Of a stretch of 64,000 bases of DNA, positions 26,025-35,634 are shown piece after piece. The stretch comes from JBMNIZ01 sp050951405 (GTDB lineage: Bacteria > Bacillota > DULZ01). Location of the stretch: the NCBI GenBank assembly GCA_050951405.1, contig JBMNIZ010000012.1, positions 124,001 to 188,000 of the forward strand, given 5' to 3'. A program made the translations under genes and the position numbers. Under the pieces are notes generated by a model. The model saw only the letters and a program-made list of their open reading frames with translations, was not told the origin of the DNA and made no database searches. Positions within the stretch are counted from its first letter, which is position 1. Every line of letters starts with the position of its first letter.

Positions 26025-27500
26025 ATGAAAGGCGTGATCATTGACGTGGATCTTTATGGCAAAATTAGATACATGTATGTTCAACAACAAATGTCTCAAA
26101 GAGCAATTGCTAAAGAACTTGGCATTTCCCGCAACACAGTAAAAAAATATTGCGGGGGTGAACATGTACCCTGGGAACGACAGCCCTACCATCGGGAATC
26201 ACCGATTGTTACAAAGGAAGTTCGTGAATTCATCCTCCAATGCTTTGCCGAAGATAAGGCCGAAAATATTCCAAAACAAAGCCATACTGCCAGACGGATC
26301 TATAAACGCTTAGTAGATGAAAAAGGCTTTACCGGAGCTGAATCCACCATTAGACGGGTAGTCCGGGAGATGAAACAGCCCGTTAAAGAAGCCTTTATGC
26401 CCCTGGAATTTGACCCAGGCGAAGCAGCCCAAGTTGATTGGGGCGAGGCCACTATCTATCTCAACGGCGAAAAAACCAAGATCCAACTCTTCTGCTATCG
26501 GTTATGCTATAGCGCCGACATATTCGTTAAAGCTTTCTTTCGACAGAATCAAGAATCTTTTCTTGAAGGGCACGTAGCTGCTTTTACCCACGGCAATGGT
26601 ATTCCCAAGAAAATTATCTTTGATAATGCTCGGGTAGCCGTCAAAGAAGGTTTTGGCCTATATGCCAAGCCTCAGGCTGCCTACCAGGCCCTAAGTGCCC
26701 ATTACGCCTTTGAAATGCACTTTACCAATATCAATAGCGGGAACGAAAAAGGCTTAGTGGAAAATCTGGTCGGCTGGGTTAGACGCAATGTGCTTGTGCC
26801 GGTTCCCCGGGTAAACAGTATAGATGAACTGAATGAAACTCTAATCTCCGCCTGCCTACAATACCGAAAACATCAAATCCAAGGCCGGGGCCAGACCGTA
26901 GGAGAGCAATTTGCGACAGAGAAATACAGCTTAACTCCACTACCTAAATTCGTATTTGATACCGGCAAAAGCACAACTGTTCGGGTAGCCGATAACGGGC
27001 TAATTCGCTTTGAAGGAAATCAGTACTCTGTTCCTGTTTCATTAGTTGGCAAAACGGTTAGCATCAAGGCCTACGGTAATCACCTGGCCTGTTACCATCA
27101 GGGAGACGAGATAGCCAAACATCAACGTTTTTACAGCCGTGGGGAAACAGTATTTGAATTAGCTCACTACATACCACTACTGGAACAAAAACCTCGTTCT
27201 GTGTTTCATGCCAAACCGGTTCGTCAAACAGCAACCAATGAACTTTTAGAGTGGGGCAAAATGTTTCCCGGTGGTGCCAAAGACACAGTCAAATTACTAA
27301 AATTCAGCGTGGAATATGGCCTCGAAAGAATTCTTGCTATTAAAGATGCATTACCGGCCGGCATCACTCCCACTATTGGCTTGGTACAAAATGAGTTGGA
27401 ACCACATATTCCTGTGAAACTGGATACCGCTAAAGATATCCCTGTTAGTACCATTGACCTGTCCGGCTATGATCGTAAGTATCTGGCGGTGGCACCATGA
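26025..27500 (+). CDS. istA: IS21 family transposase IstA, element A
   Basis: A 491-residue DDE transposase. An N-terminal helix-turn-helix (MSQRAIAKELGISRNTVKKY) is followed by an rve-type core with QVDWGEATIYL and KKIIFDNARVAV for the first two Asp and the GNEKGLVENLVGWVRRN region with the Glu. The likely start is GTG at 26034, 9 nt after AGGAGG. Its stop overlaps the istB start as ATGA, standard for IS21. Confidence 0.9.
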   Translation: MKGVIIDVDLYGKIRYMYVQQQMSQRAIAKELGISRNTVKKYCGGEHVPWERQPYHRESPIVTKEVREFILQCFAEDKAENIPKQSHTARRIYKRLVDEKGFTGAESTIRRVVREMKQPVKEAFMPLEFDPGEAAQVDWGEATIYLNGEKTKIQLFCYRLCYSADIFVKAFFRQNQESFLEGHVAAFTHGNGIPKKIIFDNARVAVKEGFGLYAKPQAAYQALSAHYAFEMHFTNINSGNEKGLVENLVGWVRRNVLVPVPRVNSIDELNETLISACLQYRKHQIQGRGQTVGEQFATEKYSLTPLPKFVFDTGKSTTVRVADNGLIRFEGNQYSVPVSLVGKTVSIKAYGNHLACYHQGDEIAKHQRFYSRGETVFELAHYIPLLEQKPRSVFHAKPVRQTATNELLEWGKMFPGGAKDTVKLLKFSVEYGLERILAIKDALPAGITPTIGLVQNELEPHIPVKLDTAKDIPVSTIDLSGYDRKYLAVAP

Positions 27501-27654
27501 ACCCTAAAAATGAACTAATTGTTAATGGCCATGATAAAATCGACATAAATGGTCACGAAAAACCCGCAAAACCGGTCATTTAGAAAAGGAAAAAAGCTCG
27601 TTCCCTACAACATTTTCATTGGAACCAAAACATTAAAGAAGGGAACGAGCAAAA

Positions 27655-29136
27655 ATGACAGGAGTGTGGGAAATCGTGAACATTCAAGAATGTCGGAAAG
27701 CCGGCCTAAGTAAGACCGCCACAGCACAGCGTTTAAACCTGGACCGTGGCACCGTAGCAAAATATTGGGATGTTGAAGAGCCTTTGAAAGCACCACCGGT
27801 CTACCAGCGAAGTTCCAAAATCGATCTTTACAAAGAGTATATCACAAATCGACTGGAAAAATGGCCTGAACTGTTTGCAGAAACAATTTATGAAGAAATT
27901 AAAAAAATGGGATATAAAGGCTCCGCAAGAACCGTCCGGCGCTACGTCTCTAAGGTACGACCAAAACTTTCCCGGGAATACAAACCCTATGAAACCCTGC
28001 CAGGTGAACAAGCCCAGGTTGACTGGGGCCACTTAGGCACCATTGTCGAAAACGGCCGGCGGGTTAAGCTTTATGTCTTTGTTTTCTGCCTAAGTTGGTC
28101 AAGAGAAAGATATGCGGAGTTCATCACTTCCCTCAATATGGCCGTCTTTAACGCCTGCCTACATCGAGCTTTCGAGTATGTGGGAGGGATTCCCGAAACA
28201 ATCCTCTTTGACAACGCCAAAACTGTGGTAGCGGAACGAGTAGGTACGATAGTGAGGTTTAATTCTACCCTTCTGGAACTGGCTTTAAGATATGGCTTCA
28301 CACCCAAAGCATGTTGGATCAATGATCCGGAAAGCAAGGGCAAAGTAGAATCCAATGTCAAGTACTTGAAAAAGAGCTTCTACTACGGGCGGGAATTTAA
28401 GAACTTGGAAGACCTAAACCAGCAGTTGCAGGTGTGGCTTAAGGAAGTGGCCAATGCTAAAGTCCATGGCACCACCGGTAAAATACCTCAAGAACGCCTA
28501 ATAGAAGAACGAAACTATCTAAAACCGTTGCCGGCAATCGAAGCACCCTTACCCGTCTATGAAACCCGGAAAGCCAGCAAAACAGCCCTTATCTCCGTAG
28601 ACAACAACAAATATTCAGTCCCCGCTAAACTGGCCCGTAAAACAGTACATTTCAGGCGATACGAGGACAGGATTGAAATTCTAGATGATGAGCACGTAGT
28701 AGCTGTACATACCTTGGTAAAAGGTAAAAACCAAGTAATCATTAACGATGACCACTACCCTGAGCATCAAAAAATGAAACAAAGGCCTAAACATCCACTG
28801 CAAGCTGAGTTTGAAGCCTTGGCCCCGGTGGCCGAAGAATACCTGCAGCACCTTAGCCAACGCCGGGAAGGGCACCTTAGAGAACAGATGCAGAAGATCA
28901 TCTCCCTAAAAGAAGATTACAGTGCTTCTGAAATCAATGCAGCCATGGAACGAGCTCTTAAGTTTGGAGCTATTGGTTACGCAAAGTTAAAATCAATACT
29001 GCAAAAACAATCCCAGAACCCCAATATTCTGCCTACAGTAGGTTCCAACAGAGCCAATTACAAGCTGGATAACCTTCCTTACCAAGTAGAAGTAGAACGC
29101 CGGGATACCAGCTATTACGAGGAGGTTATCCAGTGA
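27655..29136 (+). CDS. istA: IS21 family transposase IstA, element B
   Basis: The 493-residue protein begins with a helix-turn-helix (CRKAGLSKTATAQRLNLDRGTVAKYW). The catalytic core shows QVDWGHLGTI, ETILFDNAKTVV and PESKGKVESNVKYLKKS. It overlaps istB by 4 bp. Intact, so element B is likely able to move. Confidence 0.92.
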   Translation: MTGVWEIVNIQECRKAGLSKTATAQRLNLDRGTVAKYWDVEEPLKAPPVYQRSSKIDLYKEYITNRLEKWPELFAETIYEEIKKMGYKGSARTVRRYVSKVRPKLSREYKPYETLPGEQAQVDWGHLGTIVENGRRVKLYVFVFCLSWSRERYAEFITSLNMAVFNACLHRAFEYVGGIPETILFDNAKTVVAERVGTIVRFNSTLLELALRYGFTPKACWINDPESKGKVESNVKYLKKSFYYGREFKNLEDLNQQLQVWLKEVANAKVHGTTGKIPQERLIEERNYLKPLPAIEAPLPVYETRKASKTALISVDNNKYSVPAKLARKTVHFRRYEDRIEILDDEHVVAVHTLVKGKNQVIINDDHYPEHQKMKQRPKHPLQAEFEALAPVAEEYLQHLSQRREGHLREQMQKIISLKEDYSASEINAAMERALKFGAIGYAKLKSILQKQSQNPNILPTVGSNRANYKLDNLPYQVEVERRDTSYYEEVIQ

Positions 29137-29921
29137 TTAGACAAATACCAACCGCCGATCGGAAAACCCTGGAACAGAATTTAAAAAGGTTAAGACTTCC
29201 CCATATTAGAAACATCCTTGACGATGTTAATGAATTGGCGCTGGAAGAAGAACCATCCTACCTGGATTTCTTAGCCTATGTTATTAACAAGGAGGTGGAA
29301 CATAGAGACAAGACCCAACAAGAAAAAAGAATGAAAAGAGCCTGCTTTCCCCAGATAAAGACTTTGGAAGAATTTGATTTTAGTTTCCAAAACAGCATCA
29401 CCCAACAAAGCATCTATGATCTGGCAACCCTTCAATTTATCGAAGCCAAGGAGAACATCATCTTTCTGGGTCCACCGGGAGTAGGCAAGAGCCACCTGGC
29501 CATTGCCCTGGGAGTTAAGGCAGTGCTAAAAGGTTACCAAGTCCGTTTTTACACACTCACGGACCTCATTGCCGAGCTTTATGCAGCTTTAGCCGATAAC
29601 AGCCTGAACAGAAAGATTAACAATATCTTAAAAAATGACCTTATCATTCTGGACGAACTGGGCTATGTGTCCATGGATGAAACCGCATCAGACCATATTT
29701 TCCAGCTGGTCACCAAAGCTTACGAAAACCGTTCTTTGATCATTACCAGCAACCTGGATTTTGGAGAATGGGGCACTCTTTTTGTGAACATGAGTACTGC
29801 TGCAGCTATCTTAGATCGCTTACTACACCATGCCCATGTGTTTAACCTTAGGGGGAACAGTTATCGGGTAAGAAACCGATTAATACAACCAACAAATAAG
29901 ATAGCGGCAACTACAGGCTAA
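29133..29921 (+). CDS. istB: IS21 family ATP-binding protein IstB, element B
   Basis: A 262-residue AAA+ ATPase that aids IstA in target choice. It starts with GTG overlapping the istA stop. Walker A is GPPGVGKSHLAIALG, Walker B LIILDELGYVSMDE, and arginine-containing segments near NLRGNSYRVRNR end the domain. Complete. Confidence 0.92.
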   Translation: MIRQIPTADRKTLEQNLKRLRLPHIRNILDDVNELALEEEPSYLDFLAYVINKEVEHRDKTQQEKRMKRACFPQIKTLEEFDFSFQNSITQQSIYDLATLQFIEAKENIIFLGPPGVGKSHLAIALGVKAVLKGYQVRFYTLTDLIAELYAALADNSLNRKINNILKNDLIILDELGYVSMDETASDHIFQLVTKAYENRSLIITSNLDFGEWGTLFVNMSTAAAILDRLLHHAHVFNLRGNSYRVRNRLIQPTNKIAATTG

Positions 29922-29943
29922 ATAAACCGGATTAAGCGAGTGC

Positions 29944-29993
29944 GAATTGCCTAGGAGGCGTTCCGCTACGCTCCACTGCCTCCTAGGCAATTC
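29944..29993. repeat. Perfect 16-bp inverted repeat in IS21 element B
   Basis: GAATTGCCTAGGAGGC and its exact reverse complement enclose an 18-base spacer just after istB. No U-run follows, so it is more a structural hairpin than a normal terminator; it may stop readthrough or protect the mRNA end. Confidence 0.75.
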
Positions 29994-31887
29994 CTCTACC
30001 GTTATCGCAAGGATTAAATTCTGTATGACTGCTGGTTTTTCATGGCCAAAATTGCTGGTTTTTTAGTGACCAAAAATGCGGTTTTTCAAATGGCCATTGA
30101 CACTAATTGCACTTTATGCCAAACAGCTTAAAATCCCTAGCTTTACACAGTATCAAGAAGTATTACGCCAGCAGAAGCAGCTAAGCTATGAGGATTTCCT
30201 TCTTTCAGTGATGAAGCAGGAACTGGCTTCCCGTAACCTTAATCAACAAAAAAGACGTATTAAACAGGCTGGATTTCCCAATGAAAAAAGCCTGGAAGAA
30301 TTCGACTTTAAAAGGCTTAAGCACGTTGAAGAGGCCTACATACATCAATTAGCAAGCTGCGATTTTATCCGTAACCGGCAAAATGTATTAATGATTGGCA
30401 ACCCCGGCAGTGGGAAGACCCACTTGAGCATTGCCTTGGGATTACGTGCCTGCCAAGCAGGATTTAGGGTTAAGTTTACCACTGCCGCAACTCTGGCAAC
30501 CACCCTTGTGGAGGCAAAAGAAACAAGAGAACTCCTAAAACTGGAACGCCAGCTTCAAAAAGCAGATCTACTGATTATTGATGAACTGTCCTATCTGAGC
30601 TTTAACCGCCATCAGTCTGAACTGCTTTTCAAGGTCATCTCCGACCGGGCGGAAAAAAGCAGTGTGATCATCAGTACTAATCTGGAGTTTTCTCGGTGGA
30701 CAGAGCTATTCGAAAATCCTACCTTGGTTGCAGCATTAGTGGATCGGCTCACCTTTCGATCCCATATTCTAAACATGAATAATCCGTCCTACCGGATGGA
30801 ACATGGTTAAGTTAATTTATTAATTCATCACTTTTATTGCTTAAAAGAAGCTAATATGAAATTGATTAACCGGTAACCAAGTGGATCACTTTTTGGTTAT
30901 CACGGTGGATCAAAAATTCGTGGTCAGGTGGATCAAATATTCGTTGACATTCGGAGTCCAGGGGCGGCACTCAAGAGTTTAAGGAGTATCTCCTTTCTGA
31001 TGAGGGTTACGTAGATCAAAATGGCAAGCCTGCCGATGAAAATGCTGATTTCAAGATGAAAAGCAGGGTCATTGCCAGGGAAATCAATGTAACGTTGCCT
31101 AGTGGAAAAAAGACAAGGAAAACGGTGTATGAAAAGCAGGTGGCTTTCTGGGGAAGAAAATATGCTTTAAAGGCTCAGGCTGAACGGGAAGAGCTTTTAA
31201 AAAAGGCTTTTGATTTGGCGGCTAATCCTCAGAGCTACAATAAGGCTACTTCTTATGGGGCGGCCAGGTATGTGAAGAATCTTAAGTTTGATGAGAAGAC
31301 AGGAGAGGTTCTTGCGGTTAAGGAGCGTCCGGTTGTGGACTGGGAGAGGGTTAGGGAAGAGGCCAAGTATGATGGCTACTATGCGATTGTCACCAGTGAA
31401 TTGGATATGTCTGATGTTGAAATAATTGATACTTACCGGGGTTTGTGGAAGATTGAGGAGACTTTCCGGATTACTAAGGGGGTTTTGGAGACCCGCCCGG
31501 TGTATGTATCTCTTCAGGATCATATTAATGCTCATTTTTTGATTTGCTTCATCGCGCTTACGATTATGAGGATTATGCAAAGAAAAACGGGCAATGTTTA
31601 TTCTGCGGAACAGATTATTGAGTGTCTTCATAGGATTTCTTGCTCAAAGGAGCATGAAAATGTTTATTTGTTCGATTACAGAACTGAAGTTTCCGATGCT
31701 ATTGGGAAGGCCTTGGGGATTGATTTTACCAACAAGAGGCTTCGTCTTGGGGACATTAAAAAAATTTTGGGTCAGGTCAAAAAATGAGCTTTTCCCCTAC
31801 ATCTTTGTGATAAATTCGAAAAGCCGCTAGCTCTTGTGTGGCAAGAGTTTGCGGCTCTTTTTTTGGTGGTTTGCTGTAAAAGTCGGG

Positions 31888-31936
31888 ATCATAGCTTACC
31901 CTCGCAGCCTTGTCAAACACATTCTTTCAACTCCCT
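31888..31936. repeat. 49-bp target-site duplication, right copy
   Basis: It is identical to 24734-24782. The ruvX stop codon and its last codons lie inside it. Confidence 0.93.
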
Positions 31937-32340
31937 CTGCTTTCGAGAAAACTTTGCAAGATGATGGCAGCCGCAATTTTATCAATATTTTTTTTTCGTT
32001 TGGCGCGAGAAAGGTTCCCTTCCAGCAGGATTTTTTCGGCTGCTGCGCTAGAAAGCCTTTCATCCCAACAAACGACGGGCAAGTTGGTGGCTTTTTCCAG
32101 CTTCTCCTTAAACGAAACAGCTTTTTTCCCCTGGGGCCCCAAACTACCGTTCATATTCAAGGGAAGCCCTACCACAATCTGGCCGATCTCCCACTCCTCA
32201 ATTATTTTACCCAAAAAGACAAGATCTTTTTCCAGAGTGGCTCTCTTCAGAGTAGTTAAAGGCTGGGCGGTTATACCCAAAGTGTCACTAACGGCAATTC
32301 CGATGGTACGATCACCCACATCCAGACCCAGAATACGCAT
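31927..32340 (-). CDS. ruvX: RuvX/YqgF family Holliday junction resolvase-like nuclease
   Basis: RuvX (YqgF) has an RNase H-like fold and acts in 16S rRNA end processing or recombination. Motifs are RILGLDVGDRTIGIAVSD at the start, QIVVGLPLNMNG in the middle and VVCWDERLSSAAA with the third acidic site. The start chosen (137 residues) has CAGGTG upstream; an earlier ATG would add 16 odd residues. It follows ireB across a terminator-like hairpin. Confidence 0.9.
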   Translation of the reverse strand: MRILGLDVGDRTIGIAVSDTLGITAQPLTTLKRATLEKDLVFLGKIIEEWEIGQIVVGLPLNMNGSLGPQGKKAVSFKEKLEKATNLPVVCWDERLSSAAAEKILLEGNLSRAKRKKNIDKIAAAIILQSFLESRGS

Positions 32341-32375
32341 TTTTTCACCTGTATTTCTCCCGAGTTTTTCTGAAA

Positions 32376-32401
32376 TAAAAAGCCTCATACAAAGTATGAG
32401 G
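32376..32401 (-). terminator. Terminator-like hairpin between ireB and ruvX
   Basis: CCTCATAC pairs with GTATGAGG on the minus strand, followed by CTTTTTATTT. It should lower transcription into ruvX from the alaS-ireB side. Confidence 0.7.
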
Positions 32402-32409
32402 ACAGGAAA

Positions 32410-32670
32410 TCAGTCAACTTTAAGATAGTGACGTAAAAGCTCCTCCAGCAGCTCATCCCGTTCCAATTTCCTCATCAGGTTGCGGGCATTGTTGTGACTG
32501 GTAATGTAGGCTGGGTCTCCCGACAGCAGGTAACCCACCAGCTGGTTAATTGGGTTGTAACCTTTTTCCTCCAGGGCCCGGTAAGCCGCTAATAAAACGT
32601 CCTTGGCCTGGGGTTTCTCTTCCTTATTCACTCGAAACATGACCGTGTTTTCCAGGTTACCTTTAGTCAC
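32410..32670 (-). CDS. ireB: IreB family regulatory phosphoprotein (UPF0297/DUF965)
   Basis: An 86-residue protein with the family pattern ENTVMFRVNKEEKPQAKDVLLAAYRALEEKGYNPINQLVGYLLSGDPAYITSHNNARNLMRKLERDEL. In Enterococcus IreB is a substrate of the IreK Ser/Thr kinase, phosphorylated on Thr near the N-terminus. Threonines at residues 2 and 9 are present here. It follows alaS as in most Firmicutes. Confidence 0.93.
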   Translation of the reverse strand: MTKGNLENTVMFRVNKEEKPQAKDVLLAAYRALEEKGYNPINQLVGYLLSGDPAYITSHNNARNLMRKLERDELLEELLRHYLKVD

Positions 32671-32780
32671 AATTCCACCCCCCGGCAGCTTCTTTATACT
32701 GCACTATTCGTCAAAGCTAAAATAATACCTTTTTTCTGATCAAGCTTTCTAAAAAACTTTATAAATTTGAAGCAACTTAT

Positions 32781-35435
32781 TTAGTGGCCCAACTGTTTTT
32801 TCACCAAACCATAGACTTGCGCCAGGGCTTCCTCCAGCTTGGCGGGATTTTTACCGCCGGCCTGGGCCATGTCCGGCCTGCCCCCGCCGCCGCCGGAAGT
32901 AATTTTGGCTACTTCCTTGACCAGATTCCCGGCATGAAGTCCCTTGGCCAGCAAATCCTTAGTAATAGTGGCCACAAAATTCACTTTCTCCTCCATCACA
33001 GCGGCCAGCAAGATTACCCCTGATCCCATTTTGGATTTCAACAGATCAGCCAGGGAACGGAGGTTCTCCATGTCTGAGACCTGCACTTTTACAGCCAGGA
33101 TCGGAATGTTTTCCACCTGCCGTACCTGGTTCAAGAGCCCATCAACCTGAGAGAAAACCAGTTTTTGGTTAAGTCTTTCCAGCTCTCGATCTTTTTCCTT
33201 GATTTCCTGGAGCAGCCCTTCGATCTTTTGGGGCAAATGTTGTACCGGAGATTTGAGCAGATGGGAAAGCTGATCCAGGATTTGGGCCTGCTCATGGAAA
33301 TAAAACAGGGCGGCGGTCCCGGTCACCGCTTCAATCCGGCGCAATCCGGCACCAATGCCTGTTTCAGTGATGATTTTAAAGGGTCCTATAGATCCGGTAC
33401 TGGTCACATGGGTACCACCACATAATTCAGCACTGTATTCTCCCATCTTGACCACTCGTACCTGGTCACCATACTTCTCACCAAACAAGGCAATAACTCC
33501 CTGCCTTTTTGCTTTCTCAAAACTGGTCTCGTAAGACTCCACTTTCAGATCAGCAAGAATATGCCTATTGACGAGGGATTCGATCTGATTTAACTCTTCT
33601 TCTTCCGGAGGGGCAAAATGGGTAAAATCAAAGCGCAGCCGATCGGGTGCCACTAAGGAACCGGCCTGGTTCACATGTTTTCCCAATACGTCTTTCAAGG
33701 CTTGATGGAGTAAATGTGTAGCAGAATGGTTCCGGGCGATGGACTCTCTTCTCTCCCTGTCCACTTGGACCTGCACGGAAGACCCTTTTTCCAAAAAGCC
33801 TTTCTCTACCCTTGTCCGATGAATAATTTTACCGTCCGGCAACTTTTTGGTATCCAGAATAAAACCATTGCCGGTGGCGCTGTTTAGGACGCCCTCATCT
33901 CCTACCTGACCACCGCTTTCCCCGTAAAAAGGAGTTTTTTCCAGGAGGATCCAGCCCTCACTTCCCGCTTCCAATCGATCTTGCTCTTCGGATTCTTTGA
34001 TGATGGAAATTATTTTTGCTTCTTCCTCCAAACGCTGATAGCCGGTAAAAGGAGTCTCTCCCTCTATCTTCCCCAGCAAAGGAGCAAAAGATGCCTCAAA
34101 ATCCCAGGCCTTCACATCTTCCCGGGCCTCCCGGGCCCGCCTTCTTTGCTCCTCCATAGCCTCATTAAATCCCTGCTTATCTACTCGCAGCCCGTTTTCT
34201 TCCGCAATATCTTCCGTAAGGTCAAAGGGAAAACCGTAAGTGTCATACAGCAAAAATGCTTCTTTCCCACTGATGGTATCACGGTTCTCTTCTTTGATCC
34301 GACGGATAATTTCATTGGCCACCTTGGTTCCTTCGTTAAGGGTTTCCTGAAAACGCTCTTCCTCTATCCGGATAATTTTAGCAATGGAAGCCTCCTGTTC
34401 CTTCAATTCCGGATAGGCTTCCTTCATGATGGAGGCCACTAAGGAAACCATGCCATGTAGAAAGGGTTTTTCCATCCCCAAAACTTTACCAAAGCGAATA
34501 GCCCTCCGGAGGATTCTTCTCAAAACGTAACCTCGCCCTTCGTTGGCGGGAAGCACCCCATCGCCGATTAAAAAAGTGCAGGCCCGAACATGATCGGCGA
34601 TCACCCGGAATGGAAATCCCTTTTCATCGCTGCTGTAGGATTTGCCGGTAATTCTTTCCACTTCATCGATTAAAGGACGGAGCAAATCGGTTTCGTAATT
34701 GCTGTTGACATTCTGCAGCACAGAAGCAATCCGTTCCAGCCCCATTCCCGTATCAATGCTGGGATGGGGCAAAGGAGTTAAAGCTCCTTGCTCATCCCTT
34801 TCGTACTGCATAAAAACCAGATTCCATATTTCCAACCACCGGTCACAATCGCATTTGCCAATGGCACACTCAGGCGCGGAACATCTATATTCTGCACCCC
34901 GGTCCATGATTATCTCACTACAGGGACCGCAGGGACCGGTTTCACCCATAGCCCAAAAATTATCTTCTTCTCCCAAGCGAATGATTCTTTCTGCGGGAAC
35001 AGGGGTTAATTCCTGCCACAGTTGATAGGCTTCCTCATCATCTTGATATATGGTCACCCAAAGGCACTCCTGGGGAAGACCCAGCACCTCTGTTAAAAAC
35101 TCCCAGGCATAGATAATGGCGTCTCTCTTAAAATAATCACCAAAAGAAAAATTCCCTAGCATTTCAAAAAATGTGTGGTGCCTGGCGGTCCTTCCCACAG
35201 TTTCCAGGTCATTGTGTTTTCCTCCTGCCCGCACGCATTTCTGCGCAGTGGCAGCCCGGTTATACGGTCTCTTGTCCAGTCCCAAAAATACGTCTTTGAA
35301 CTGGACCATGCCGGCATTGGTAAAGAGTAAAGTAGGGTCATCATGAGGAACTAAAGAGGCGCTGGGAACAATTTGATGTCCCTTACTCTCAAAAAATCGA
35401 AGAAATTTGGCTCTGATTTCGTTCCCGGTAAGCAA
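32781..35435 (-). CDS. alaS: Alanyl-tRNA synthetase
   Basis: AlaRS charges tRNA-Ala. The 884-residue protein starts LTGNEIRAKFLRFFESKGH and has class II motifs (LLFTNAGMVQFKDVFLG, RHHTFFEMLGNFSFGDYFK), the editing zinc site (NHSATHLLHQAL with HxxxH and CGGTHV) and the C-terminal DHHA1 part (SGGGGGRPDMAQAGG). Complete and of normal length. A T-box-like leader with terminator lies upstream. Confidence 0.96.
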   Translation of the reverse strand: MLTGNEIRAKFLRFFESKGHQIVPSASLVPHDDPTLLFTNAGMVQFKDVFLGLDKRPYNRAATAQKCVRAGGKHNDLETVGRTARHHTFFEMLGNFSFGDYFKRDAIIYAWEFLTEVLGLPQECLWVTIYQDDEEAYQLWQELTPVPAERIIRLGEEDNFWAMGETGPCGPCSEIIMDRGAEYRCSAPECAIGKCDCDRWLEIWNLVFMQYERDEQGALTPLPHPSIDTGMGLERIASVLQNVNSNYETDLLRPLIDEVERITGKSYSSDEKGFPFRVIADHVRACTFLIGDGVLPANEGRGYVLRRILRRAIRFGKVLGMEKPFLHGMVSLVASIMKEAYPELKEQEASIAKIIRIEEERFQETLNEGTKVANEIIRRIKEENRDTISGKEAFLLYDTYGFPFDLTEDIAEENGLRVDKQGFNEAMEEQRRRAREAREDVKAWDFEASFAPLLGKIEGETPFTGYQRLEEEAKIISIIKESEEQDRLEAGSEGWILLEKTPFYGESGGQVGDEGVLNSATGNGFILDTKKLPDGKIIHRTRVEKGFLEKGSSVQVQVDRERRESIARNHSATHLLHQALKDVLGKHVNQAGSLVAPDRLRFDFTHFAPPEEEELNQIESLVNRHILADLKVESYETSFEKAKRQGVIALFGEKYGDQVRVVKMGEYSAELCGGTHVTSTGSIGPFKIITETGIGAGLRRIEAVTGTAALFYFHEQAQILDQLSHLLKSPVQHLPQKIEGLLQEIKEKDRELERLNQKLVFSQVDGLLNQVRQVENIPILAVKVQVSDMENLRSLADLLKSKMGSGVILLAAVMEEKVNFVATITKDLLAKGLHAGNLVKEVAKITSGGGGGRPDMAQAGGKNPAKLEEALAQVYGLVKKQLGH

Positions 35436-35481
35436 GTCGATCCAACTCCTTTAATCCGTTTTGCCCTAAGAATTGTTCACG

Positions 35482-35628
35482 AAAAAACCCGTCCTGACAC
35501 TTCTGTCAGGGACGGGAAAAGTACCATCTGGTACCACCCTGCTGCCGGCATTTTCTAAAACCGGTTAAAATGTCAAAAGGGCCTGTTCTTTATGAAAAGG
35601 TTATTTATGGGATATTCGCCAAATTGCT
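35482..35628 (-). promoter_or_regulatory. Short T-box-like leader with terminator before alaS
   Basis: On the minus strand the T-box core AGGGTGGTACC (35530-35540) is followed by a terminator hairpin (35488-35516, CCCGTC with GACGGG and an inner CTGACA/TGTCAG, one bulge) and a run of T. Such leaders sense uncharged tRNA. Only about 85 nt lie between the predicted start of transcription and the T-box, too little for a normal Stem I with specifier loop, and I could not find one. Confidence 0.7.
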
Positions 35629-35634
35629 TCCTTA

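Larger units (their letters stand above)
27520..30102 (+). mobile_element. IS21-family element B, complete (2583 bp)
   Basis: Ends are TGTTAATGGCCAT and, reversed, TGTCAATGGCCAT, with further inner repeats of the GGTCAC and AAAAACC type. A 5-bp direct repeat CTAAT flanks it (27515-27519 and 30103-30107). It carries intact istA and istB genes of a type clearly different from those of element A. Confidence 0.92.
27497..30810 (+). pseudogene. istB: IstB ATPase of element A, split by element B
   Basis: Removing element B and one copy of the 5-bp target repeat joins 27497-27519 to 30108-30810 in frame and restores MNPKNELIALYAKQLK and a full 241-residue IstB with Walker A GNPGSGKTHLSIALG and Walker B LLIIDELSY. 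The 3' part alone lacks a proper start. Element A is thus inactive unless helped. Confidence 0.9.
25868..30960 (+). mobile_element. IS21-family element A (host of element B)
   Basis: It carries istA and a split istB. Both ends hold repeated GTGATCCA or TTTGATCCA motifs, the many short terminal repeats usual in IS21 elements. The left end reads TGTGTGCTAACA; the right end is either TCCA at 30960 or TTGACA at 30950. The visible target repeat is only 2-4 bp, short for the family, so the exact ends stay open. About 2.5 kb without element B. Confidence 0.8.
24947..31787 (+). pseudogene. IS1634 transposase of copy 2, split by insertion
   Basis: The first part (24947-25867, about 307 codons) is the same as copy 1 up to FSVR and then runs into a stop 12 bp inside the IS21 element. 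The second part continues from 30963 in frame at GGTQEFKE and ends at 31787. The join lies between the second and third catalytic residues, so no active enzyme is made. Differences from copy 1 include Ala to Val in the ENVQKK segment and HV to YL just after the join. Confidence 0.9.
24783..31887 (+). mobile_element. IS1634-family copy 2, interrupted by an IS21-like element
   Basis: The left part (to 25867) and right part (from 30961) together match copy 1 in length, apart from 2 bp repeated at the junction. The inverted repeats and terminator are the same as in copy 1. Only a few substitutions separate the copies. Because its transposase is split it could move only with help from copy 1. Confidence 0.9.

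Noticed and set aside
29944..29993. CRISPR-like repeat
   Set aside because: It is a single palindrome with no repeat-spacer series; no CRISPR array was seen in the window.
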